DNA of 5,595 nt from Bacteroidales bacterium (GTDB lineage Bacteria; Bacteroidota; Bacteroidia; Bacteroidales; JAADJA01), in the NCBI GenBank assembly GCA_021106665.1, contig JAIOTR010000264.1:1-5595 (forward strand). Reading direction: 5' to 3'. The translations under genes were made by a program, and so were the position numbers. Positions 1-5,595 of this stretch are shown one piece after another. Numbering within the stretch: position 1 is the stretch's first letter; every line of letters starts with the position of its first letter. The notes under the pieces are model-generated. The model did not search any database, was not told where the DNA came from, and saw only the letters and a program-made list of their open reading frames with translations.

Positions 1-3000
1 AGCAGCATAATATTGCTGATCCTCACATCCAACTGGTCACGATTTTTATTATTCCTGGGGACCATGCGTGCTTTTATCAGCAATGAGGAGCCTTCAAGTA
101 AAAAGTGTTTGAATTTCAGGTAATCTTCTGAGAATAATATAAACTGGTTGGAATCAGTGAAATCTTCCACCACAAACGTAGCAAAAGGATTGCCCGTTTT
201 GGATGTCCGGTGGTTAACAGATGTTACGATGCTTGCAAACGAAAGGGATTTATTCTTATATTTTTCCGGGTTGGCCTTTATTTCGTTTAATGTGATATTA
301 CAAAAGTTATCTATTTCAATTTTGAAGTCTTCCAAAGGATGTCCCGACATATAAAACCCTGTTACATCCTTTTCATTTTTTAGTTGCTCCAGTTTTGTCC
401 AGGGATCGCATTTTGGCATTTCCGGATCTGTTACTTCAATCTCGGCCATTTCACCGAAAAGACTTACCTGTGACGAGTTTTGCTGCTGCTGGAAGTTAGA
501 AGCATGTTTTAGTATTTTTTCAAGAAAGATGGTGTCTTCGGTATTTTCCCTATAGAAGAACTGGGCACGGTGGGAATTTTCAAAGTCGTCAAAAGCCCCG
601 GCCATGGCCAGCGCTTCCATGCTTCTTTTGTTCACCGAACGCAGATTAATACGTTTTGCAAAGTCAAAGATACTTGTATACCGTCCGTGCTCTTCTTTTT
701 CATCAATAATGCTCAAAGCAGCGCTTTCGCCCACATTTTTTATGGCTGCCAGTCCAAACCTGATCTCGCCTTTTTCATTCACCATAAAGTTCAGGTCACT
801 TTCATTAACATTCGGTCCTAAAACTGGGATGTTCTGTCGCAAACATTCATCAATAAAAAAGGTGATCTTTTTAATATCATTCAAATTGTGGGTCAGCACA
901 GCTGCCATATATTCGGCAGGGTAGTGGGCTTTTAGATAGGCTGTTTGATAGGCAATAACAGAGTATGCAGCAGAATGGGAGCGATTAAATCCGTACTTCG
1001 CAAATTCCATCATGGTGTTAAAAACCTCTTCGGCATTCTTTTTATCAATCCCTTTCTCCGCAGCGCCTTCAATGAAAATGACCTTCTGCTTTTCCATGAT
1101 GTCCATTTTCTTTTTGCCCATAGCCCGGCGCAATAAATCCGCTTTACCGAGAGAAAAACCACCCATGATTGTTGCTGCCTGCATGATCTGTTCCTGGTAA
1201 ACCATGATCCCGAAAGTCGGTTTCAGAATATTCTCCAGCAATTGGTGCGGATATTCTACTTTTTCTTTTTTGTGTTTTCGACGGATATAAGTGGGGATAA
1301 ATTCCATGGGTCCCGGACGATACAAGGCATTCATGGCAATAAGGTCTTCGATATCGGTGGGTTTGAGTTCTTTCAGATAACTCCTCATCCCTTCCGATTC
1401 AAACTGGAATGTTCCAATGGTTTCACCCCTTTGATATAATTCATAGGTTTTAGTGTCATCCAGTGGGATTTTTTCAATATCGATTTTTACATTGTGCCTC
1501 TTCTGAATATTTTTAATGGCATCGTTCATGATGGAAAGGGTTTTCAATCCCAGGAAATCCATCTTCAGCATACCGACCGATTCAATCAGCTTACCCTCAT
1601 ATTGAGTAACCATTAATTCCGAATCTTTAGCTGTGGCAAGGGGTACATAGTTGATCAGGTCATCAGGCCCAATGATTACACCACAAGCATGTGTTCCGGT
1701 GTGTCGTGCCGAGCCTTCAAGTGTTTCGGCAAACTTGAGTGTTTTTTTCTCAAGGTCATCACCACTTTTCCTGATGTTGTTTAATTCAGGAACTTCGGCA
1801 AATGCCTGTTTCAAAGAAATTCCCGGCCGTTCGGGAACCAGCTTTGCCAGCCTGTCAGCATCGGGGAGGGGGAGTTTCAAAACTCTTGCAACGTCACGTA
1901 TAGCAAGCCTTGCAGCCATAGTCCCAAATGTAACTATTTGGGCAACCTTATTTTCACCGTATTTGTTTACAACATAATCCAGTACCTTATCCCTTCCCTC
2001 GTCATCAAAATCAACATCAATGTCGGGCATGCTTACCCTGTCAGGATTCAGGAAACGTTCAAAAAGCAGATTGTACTTGATTGGGTCAATACTGGTTATT
2101 CCGGTACAAAAAGCCACTGCTGACCCAGCTGCTGATCCTCTTCCCGGCCCAACCGTTACATCCATTTCACGGGCCTTATTGATAAAATCCTGTACGATCA
2201 GGAAATAGCCCGGAAATCCCATTTTTTTGATTACCGATAACTCATATTCGAGTCTTGATTTGATCTCGTCTGTTAATTCAGGGTATAATTTTTTGGCTCC
2301 TTCAAACGCCAGATATTTCAGGTATTCATCTTCTGACTTGAAATCTTCCGGTAGTGGAAATACCGGAAGGATAATTTCACTATGGATATTATAATCCTCA
2401 ATTTTTTCGACAATTTCCTGGGTGTTAGCAATTACTTCGGGATGATCAGGAAAAAGCGCCGACATTTCTTCAGGGGTTTTTAAATACTCCTGTCCTGAAT
2501 ACTTTAATCCCTCTTTTTTGTCGTTTATATCACTACCGGTATTTAAACGGATGAGGATATCATGGGCATCGAAATCTTCTTTATTAATGTAATGGACGTC
2601 ATTTGTCGCAATAACTTTCAGGTTGTTTTTCTCTGCCAGCCTGAGTAATACCTCATTAACAGTTTTTTGTTCAGGGAGGTCATGGTTTTGTAATTCAAGG
2701 TAATAATCGTCATTAAAAACGCTTTTAAACCAGTCAATGGATTCCTGTGCTTTCTCTTCTCCATGGTTCAAAATAGCTTGAGGTACTTCTCCTCCCAAAC
2801 AGGCGCTTGAAGCAATGATGCCTTCGCTGTATTTTTCAAGTATCTCTTTGTCAATACGGGGTTTGTAATAAAATCCTTCGAGATAACCCAATGATGTCAA
2901 TTTTGCAAGGTTGTGATAACCGGTTTTGTTTTTTGCAAGTAATATTAAATGATGGTAATGTTTACCTTTTGTTTTTTCTTTTTTTTTGCGGCTTTCCTTT

Positions 3001-3212
3001 GCCACATAAATTTCGCAGCCGATGATGGGTTTTATTTTCTGCTTTATAGCCTCATTATAAAATTTCAGCACACCATACATGTTCCCATGATCGGTTATGG
3101 CTAGGGCATTCATCCCGTACTCTTTTGCCTTTTTGATCAATAGTTCAATATTTGCAGCGCCATCCAGGATGGAATACTGAGTATGTACATGTAAGTGAGT
3201 GAATTCAGACAT
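1..3212 (-). CDS. dnaE: DNA polymerase III subunit alpha (DnaE), C-terminus beyond the left edge
   Basis: This is the catalytic subunit of the replicative DNA polymerase, working in the cytoplasm with the sliding clamp and clamp loader. The visible 1070 codons read in one frame without a stop. Domains in order: PHP domain (about 1-270) opening with HLHVHTQYS and ITDHGN, with D205-V-H207; polymerase core with GPGRGSAAGS (355-364), the catalytic pair D397 and D399 in PDIDVDF, and the third aspartate D552 in KMDFLGL; fingers with VYQEQIM (from 672) and FNRSHSAAYS (from 742); helix-hairpin-helix near 860-875; a clamp-binding peptide QVSLF (915-919); YMSGHPL (954-960); and the start of the OB fold (from about 988). 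E. coli DnaE has 1160 residues, so roughly 100-200 residues, including the tau-binding end, are probably missing. The start is fixed because the family usually begins a few residues before HLHVHT. There is no Shine-Dalgarno sequence, as is usual in Bacteroidota. Family identity is certain; DnaE rather than PolC follows from the PHP domain at the very N-terminus and no inserted exonuclease domain. Confidence 0.98.
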   Translation of the reverse strand, partial: MSEFTHLHVHTQYSILDGAANIELLIKKAKEYGMNALAITDHGNMYGVLKFYNEAIKQKIKPIIGCEIYVAKESRKKKEKTKGKHYHHLILLAKNKTGYHNLAKLTSLGYLEGFYYKPRIDKEILEKYSEGIIASSACLGGEVPQAILNHGEEKAQESIDWFKSVFNDDYYLELQNHDLPEQKTVNEVLLRLAEKNNLKVIATNDVHYINKEDFDAHDILIRLNTGSDINDKKEGLKYSGQEYLKTPEEMSALFPDHPEVIANTQEIVEKIEDYNIHSEIILPVFPLPEDFKSEDEYLKYLAFEGAKKLYPELTDEIKSRLEYELSVIKKMGFPGYFLIVQDFINKAREMDVTVGPGRGSAAGSAVAFCTGITSIDPIKYNLLFERFLNPDRVSMPDIDVDFDDEGRDKVLDYVVNKYGENKVAQIVTFGTMAARLAIRDVARVLKLPLPDADRLAKLVPERPGISLKQAFAEVPELNNIRKSGDDLEKKTLKFAETLEGSARHTGTHACGVIIGPDDLINYVPLATAKDSELMVTQYEGKLIESVGMLKMDFLGLKTLSIMNDAIKNIQKRHNVKIDIEKIPLDDTKTYELYQRGETIGTFQFESEGMRSYLKELKPTDIEDLIAMNALYRPGPMEFIPTYIRRKHKKEKVEYPHQLLENILKPTFGIMVYQEQIMQAATIMGGFSLGKADLLRRAMGKKKMDIMEKQKVIFIEGAAEKGIDKKNAEEVFNTMMEFAKYGFNRSHSAAYSVIAYQTAYLKAHYPAEYMAAVLTHNLNDIKKITFFIDECLRQNIPVLGPNVNESDLNFMVNEKGEIRFGLAAIKNVGESAALSIIDEKEEHGRYTSIFDFAKRINLRSVNKRSMEALAMAGAFDDFENSHRAQFFYRENTEDTIFLEKILKHASNFQQQQNSSQVSLFGEMAEIEVTDPEMPKCDPWTKLEQLKNEKDVTGFYMSGHPLEDFKIEIDNFCNITLNEIKANPEKYKNKSLSFASIVTSVNHRTSKTGNPFATFVVEDFTDSNQFILFSEDYLKFKHFLLEGSSLLIKARMVPRNNKNRDQLDVRISNIML

Positions 3213-3232
3213 TAATTTATTTACAATTTACG

Positions 3233-3260
3233 CCCGCCTGAACGAATTCATTCGGGCAGG
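3233..3260. repeat. GC-rich imperfect palindrome, REP-like candidate
   Basis: The two halves pair around a perfect GAATTC centre (3244-3249). Pairs run outward to 3233/3260 with two mismatches (3243/3250 and 3235/3258) and one G-T wobble (3239/3254). The arms, read as CCCGCCTGAAC and ATTCGGGCAGG, are far richer in G and C than the surrounding AT-rich gap. It lies 21 bases upstream of the dnaE start codon. Between two divergent starts it is badly placed for a terminator, and no T-run follows it on either strand. By inference it may be a dispersed extragenic palindrome or a hairpin in the dnaE leader; copy number elsewhere cannot be seen here. Confidence 0.6.
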
Positions 3261-3319
3261 ATTTTAGATTTACGATCTTTATAACAAATAACTTTTAACA
3301 GCTAACTCTTACTTGCCAG

Positions 3320-3327
3320 CAAAATTA
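3320..3327 (-). promoter_or_regulatory. Possible -7 element for dnaE (weak)
   Basis: On the minus strand this reads TAATTTTG, matching the Bacteroidota -7 consensus TAnnTTTG. No TTG is found at the expected distance upstream, so the match is only partial. If used, transcription would start about 100 bases before the dnaE start codon and the GC-rich palindrome would fall in the untranslated leader. Confidence 0.25.
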
Positions 3328-3423
3328 GATAAAATAGATGCAGATTTTTGACGTGTTAATAAAATTGGATAAGTGAGTAAGTCGTTGAAATAGAATAGTT
3401 AGTGATGTTCTTTATGTGCATTG

Positions 3424-3453
3424 TTGGATTTAAGTCAATTTAGGATATTTTTG
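3424..3453 (+). promoter_or_regulatory. Bacteroidota-type promoter for the peptidase gene
   Basis: TTG at 3424-3426 and TATTTTTG at 3446-3453 are separated by 19 bases, a close match to the known consensus (TTG, 19-21 bases, TAnnTTTG) of the Bacteroidota primary sigma factor. Transcription would start near 3460, leaving a leader of only about a dozen bases before the ATG at 3473, with no Shine-Dalgarno sequence. The match is seen; its use is inferred. Confidence 0.6.
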
Positions 3454-3472
3454 CCGGGAACAATTTAAATCT

Positions 3473-4750
3473 ATGAGATTATTTCTATTGATCAGTATTA
3501 CAATATTTTCGCTGATAAGTCTTTCTCAAAACTTGAAAAACGATTATAGCAATCGTGATTTTGATGGAGATTTGGTCGTTTCAGATACATTTCCTGTATA
3601 TTATGATTTAAGGAATTCTAACAGGTTAAGTCCGGTGAAAATACAATCAACAGGCGGTTGCTGGGCAAGTGCGGCAATGGTTTCAGTAGAGTCGTTTTGG
3701 ATAACTTGTGGAAACAATAACGTAGAATTATCTGATATTAACTTGAAATTATTTCACGGTTTTGATTCGACAAGAAATAACTATGGAAATCATTACATGA
3801 CTACTTCTTATTTTTCGAGGCGATCCGGTCCTCTGAATAAAAACCAGGAAACAGATTCGCTATATCAAAAAGAACCTATTACAGTGGCATATATTTCCGA
3901 TGCCAGGTACTTGCCAAACGATCCGGGTTTAATAAAGCAGGTCATCATGGATTTTGGGGCAGTGTATTCCATGATGTATTTCAGAAGAGAGCATGTTGAT
4001 TCATTAACCAGTATCTATTACACCAGCAAGAAAAAAATTAATCATGCGGTTAACATTATTGGGTGGAATGATACTTTACAGACTGACACTATTTCTGGAG
4101 TCTGGATAGCACAAAACAGCCTTGGGGTAAATTTCGGAGAGCTTGGATATTTTTACATTCCCTATACCGATCCCAATATTTTAAATTACAATGCCGTCTG
4201 GCCAAAATGGATACCATTTGAAGAATCTTCAAAAATATATTATTATGATACATTGGGTTCCTACTATTCATACGGGTTCAGGGATTCTATTTGTTACGGA
4301 CTTGTTAAATACACTGCAGAAACTGATTTGAAAATAAGTAAAATTGGAAGTTTTATAAATCATCCCTTCACAAAAATCTATGCTGAAGTTTATAAGGAAT
4401 TTGATACAAGTTCAAAAGTCCTGTCTCGGAAAAAGGAAGTTTTGAAAGAGATTACCTGTAAATATGCAGGTTATTATACCTTTGATTTACCATCAACAGT
4501 AAAGGTAAATGAGGGTGATGATTTTTTTATCATGATGCGCTATGTGACTCCAAACGATACAATGCCTTTACCGGTTGAAACATTTATTGAGAGATATTCC
4601 GATCCACATATAACATCCAAAAAATGTTGGGTCAATCCTAACTATGAGAAATGGCCTACGACTTGGTATGAGTGCGGTTCAGAAAGTGAATTTGAATCCC
4701 TTAAGTTTGATCTATGTATTAAAGCGTATTGTATAAAATTGGAAAAGTAA
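3473..4750 (+). CDS. Exported papain-like (C1A) cysteine peptidase with C-terminal lectin-like domain
   Basis: This 425-residue protein probably cuts proteins or peptides outside the cytoplasm. Residues 1-18 form a signal peptide (MRLFLL plus a hydrophobic stretch, likely cleaved before Q19). The mature protein starts its catalytic domain early, with FPVYYDLRN (40-48) in place of papain's D-W-R segment and no long propeptide. The active site can be read in full: oxyanion-hole Q58 and nucleophile C63 in VKIQSTGGCWASAA, H191 in INHAVNIIGW, and N215 in VWIAQNSLG followed by GELGYFYIPY. Residues from about 250 to the end (YYYDTLGSY, KISKIGSFI, IYAEVYKEF, YYTFDLPSTVKVNEGDDFFIMMRY, LCIKAYC) resemble the beta-rich lectin-like domain that follows many bacterial C1 peptidases. 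Seven other cysteines occur, five of them after residue 320, which would allow disulfides. No type IX sorting tail or lipobox is visible, so release to the periplasm or medium is uncertain. It has its own promoter and is divergent from dnaE. The substrate is unknown. Confidence 0.88.
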   Translation: MRLFLLISITIFSLISLSQNLKNDYSNRDFDGDLVVSDTFPVYYDLRNSNRLSPVKIQSTGGCWASAAMVSVESFWITCGNNNVELSDINLKLFHGFDSTRNNYGNHYMTTSYFSRRSGPLNKNQETDSLYQKEPITVAYISDARYLPNDPGLIKQVIMDFGAVYSMMYFRREHVDSLTSIYYTSKKKINHAVNIIGWNDTLQTDTISGVWIAQNSLGVNFGELGYFYIPYTDPNILNYNAVWPKWIPFEESSKIYYYDTLGSYYSYGFRDSICYGLVKYTAETDLKISKIGSFINHPFTKIYAEVYKEFDTSSKVLSRKKEVLKEITCKYAGYYTFDLPSTVKVNEGDDFFIMMRYVTPNDTMPLPVETFIERYSDPHITSKKCWVNPNYEKWPTTWYECGSESEFESLKFDLCIKAYCIKLEK

Positions 4751-4844
4751 TAATTCGAAAATGATATTTCCTCAAGTCCTTTAATCTATTTAGTAAAATC
4801 CTGCAACTAAAATTTCACATTGATTTTATGTACTTAATCATGGA

Positions 4845-4865
4845 TATTGAATCATTCATTCAATA
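4845..4865. repeat. Small perfect hairpin, possible weak terminator
   Basis: TATTGAAT (4845-4852) and ATTCAATA (4858-4865) are exact reverse complements with a 5-base loop. The stem is AT-rich and the following bases (AAGTCTCC) are not a T-run, so it does not look like a standard intrinsic terminator. It lies about 95 bases after the peptidase stop and just upstream of the next promoter. Confidence 0.35.
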
Positions 4866-4878
4866 AGTCTCCAAAGTG

Positions 4879-4909
4879 TTGATATCGCACCTTTAATAGT
4901 ATAAATTTG
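4879..4909 (+). promoter_or_regulatory. Bacteroidota-type promoter for the repeat-protein gene
   Basis: TTG at 4879-4881 and TAAATTTG at 4902-4909 are 20 bases apart, fitting the Bacteroidota consensus (TTG, 19-21 bases, TAnnTTTG). Transcription would begin near 4916, giving a leader of about 74 bases. This suggests the gene is transcribed independently of the peptidase gene. Confidence 0.6.
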
Positions 4910-4975
4910 ACAACTTAATACATTTAATTATTAATAGATAATAAAGTCAAAAAACAATTTATAAATTAAAAAAAT

Positions 4976-4980
4976 AGGAG
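4976..4980 (+). promoter_or_regulatory. Shine-Dalgarno-like AGGAG before the repeat-protein gene
   Basis: AGGAG lies 9 bases before the ATG at 4990, within an otherwise almost G-free leader. Bacteroidota ribosomes make little use of such sequences and favour A-rich unstructured leaders, so its effect is uncertain, but it supports the chosen start. The other two genes in the window lack one. Confidence 0.5.
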
Positions 4981-4989
4981 AACTTTATC

Positions 4990-5595
4990 ATGAAAAACAA
5001 TTTACTTAAAATTCAATTTATTTTAGTTGCTTTTTGTATGTTCGGATTAGTCAATGCTCAGACTAATTTTACCGGAACCTGGCAACAAATTGGTGAGCAA
5101 TATCAAATTCCGGACAATATCATTGAAAGGATTGGTGAAACCTACAACCTGGAAGGTAAGATTCTATCTGTATCAACTATACCATACAAAAGCGATGGGA
5201 TTGTAATGGTTGAATCAATTATGCAGGATTGGGAAAACAACAACTGGGTAAATATGATGCGCACAGTATTTACTTACGATGTTAATGATTATCTTACTGA
5301 GGCTATGGTATATATGTGGGATAATAATATGTGGAACAATGCCAGTAAGTCCGAGTTTACAAATAATTCCAATGGTAATCCTCTAGAATCACTTTTCTAT
5401 ATTTGGAATCCTGATACAAGCGCTTATGAATTGATGTTCAGAGATACCTATACCTATGATGGAAATGGCCTGAATACAGAGGTTCTTATTGAGATGTGGA
5501 TGATGACATACTGGATGAATTTTGGCCATTTTGATTATACCTATGATGGCAATGGTAACATGATCGAAGTTTTGGACCAAACCTGGGATTTTATG
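4990..5595 (+). CDS. Exported protein with YTYDGNGN-type repeats, 3' end beyond the right edge
   Basis: The visible 202 codons are open to the edge. Residues 1-23 are a clear signal peptide (MKNNLLK, a hydrophobic core, then VNA, cleavage before Q24). A region of about 65 residues follows (TNFTGTWQQIGEQYQ...), then repeats of 29-31 residues starting at F94 (FTYDVND), F123 (FTNNSNGN), Y154 (YTYDGNGL) and Y183 (YTYDGNGN). Each unit continues with an E-x-L or E-A-M step and a tryptophan-rich stretch (YMWDNNMWNN, YIWNPDTSAYE, MWMMTYWMN, QTWDF). The pattern recalls the YD/RHS-like repeats of long secreted Bacteroidota proteins, which commonly end in a type IX sorting domain; that end is not in the window. 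The units are probably beta-strand rich and could bind a surface, glycan or partner, but no catalytic motif is visible and the function is unknown. It has its own promoter and a possible ribosome site. Confidence 0.85.
   Translation, partial: MKNNLLKIQFILVAFCMFGLVNAQTNFTGTWQQIGEQYQIPDNIIERIGETYNLEGKILSVSTIPYKSDGIVMVESIMQDWENNNWVNMMRTVFTYDVNDYLTEAMVYMWDNNMWNNASKSEFTNNSNGNPLESLFYIWNPDTSAYELMFRDTYTYDGNGLNTEVLIEMWMMTYWMNFGHFDYTYDGNGNMIEVLDQTWDFM
5269..5595 (+). repeat. Tandem protein repeats of 29-31 residues within the exported protein
   Basis: Four repeat starts lie at bases 5269, 5356, 5449 and 5536, giving periods of 87, 93 and 87 bases. The last two are nearly identical at the DNA level over their first 20 bases (5449-5468 and 5536-5555, differing at the third base of one codon), while the earlier ones are diverged. 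The array runs off the right edge, so the number of units is unknown. Confidence 0.7.

Larger units (their letters stand above)
3213..3472. other. Divergent intergenic region between dnaE and the peptidase gene
   Basis: This 260-base gap separates two divergently transcribed genes, so it must carry promoters for both. It contains a GC-rich imperfect palindrome next to dnaE, a near-repeat of 12 bases, a good rightward promoter and a weak leftward one, each listed separately. No reading frame with coding character and no RNA gene was seen. Confidence 0.8.
4751..4989. other. AT-rich intergenic region between the two exported-protein genes
   Basis: This 239-base gap separates two genes in the same direction. 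It holds a small hairpin at 4845-4865, a promoter at 4879-4909 and an AT-rich leader ending in AGGAG. A 12-codon ATG frame at 4828-4866 was the longest thing noticed and is too short to support. No strong terminator for the upstream gene was seen. Confidence 0.75.

Noticed and set aside
148..2208. Several plus-strand open frames of 60-108 codons (for example 604-924 and 1651-1977)
   Set aside because: All lie opposite the intact dnaE reading frame, overlap one another and show no recognisable domain; they are shadows of dnaE codon use.
3233..3260. The GC-rich palindrome as an intrinsic terminator
   Set aside because: It lies between two divergent gene starts and has no T-run on either side.
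3321..3372. Near-direct repeat AAAATTAGATAA (3321-3332) and AAAATTGGATAA (3361-3372), 40 bases apart
   Set aside because: One mismatch in 12 bases in AT-rich DNA is easily a chance match, and the second copy is not placed at a clear operator position.
4089..4271. Minus-strand frame of 60 codons inside the peptidase gene
   Set aside because: It is antisense to the region encoding the active-site asparagine N215 and shows no protein-like features.
4828..4866. 12-codon ATG frame in the intergenic gap
   Set aside because: Too short, no ribosome site, and it coincides with the small hairpin.
5389..5580. Minus-strand frame of 63 codons inside the repeat-protein gene
   Set aside because: It is antisense to the repeat array; its His/Ile-rich sequence is the mirror of the repeated codons.
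1..5595. CRISPR array, insertion sequence, tRNA or rRNA, defence system
   Set aside because: No regularly spaced direct repeats, transposase motifs, terminal inverted repeats flanking a gene, or cloverleaf and rRNA sequences were seen on either strand.

Overview
The window looks like a piece of a Bacteroidota chromosome. The evidence is a low-GC sequence, a DnaE of the type found in that phylum, two close matches to the Bacteroidota promoter consensus (TTG, 19-20 bases, TAnnTTTG), mostly absent Shine-Dalgarno sequences, and two exported proteins whose signal peptides end in the S-Q or A-Q junction common in the group. The exact genus cannot be told from the sequence.

Layout. Bases 1-3212 (minus strand) hold the first 1070 codons of dnaE, the replicative DNA polymerase III alpha subunit; its C-terminus lies beyond the left edge. 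It is intact over the visible part and keeps the polymerase aspartates, a clamp-binding peptide and a complete set of PHP-domain metal ligands. A 260-base divergent intergenic region (3213-3472) follows, with an unusually GC-rich imperfect palindrome close to the dnaE start and a good promoter for the rightward gene. Bases 3473-4750 (plus) encode a 425-residue exported papain-like (C1A) cysteine peptidase with a C-terminal domain that resembles the lectin-like domain often fused to such enzymes. A 239-base AT-rich gap (4751-4989) carries a small hairpin, a second promoter and a Shine-Dalgarno-like AGGAG. From 4990 to the right edge is the start of another exported protein built of repeats of about 30 residues rich in YTYDGNGN and W..W motifs.

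How the genes fit together. dnaE is a housekeeping gene and shows no functional link to its neighbours. The two rightward genes share an orientation and both make exported proteins, but each has its own promoter, so they are probably separate transcription units, not a tight operon. I see no RNA gene, CRISPR array, insertion sequence or defence system. The window is mostly ordinary; the items worth following are the GC-rich palindrome, the repeat protein and the divergent active-site region of the peptidase.
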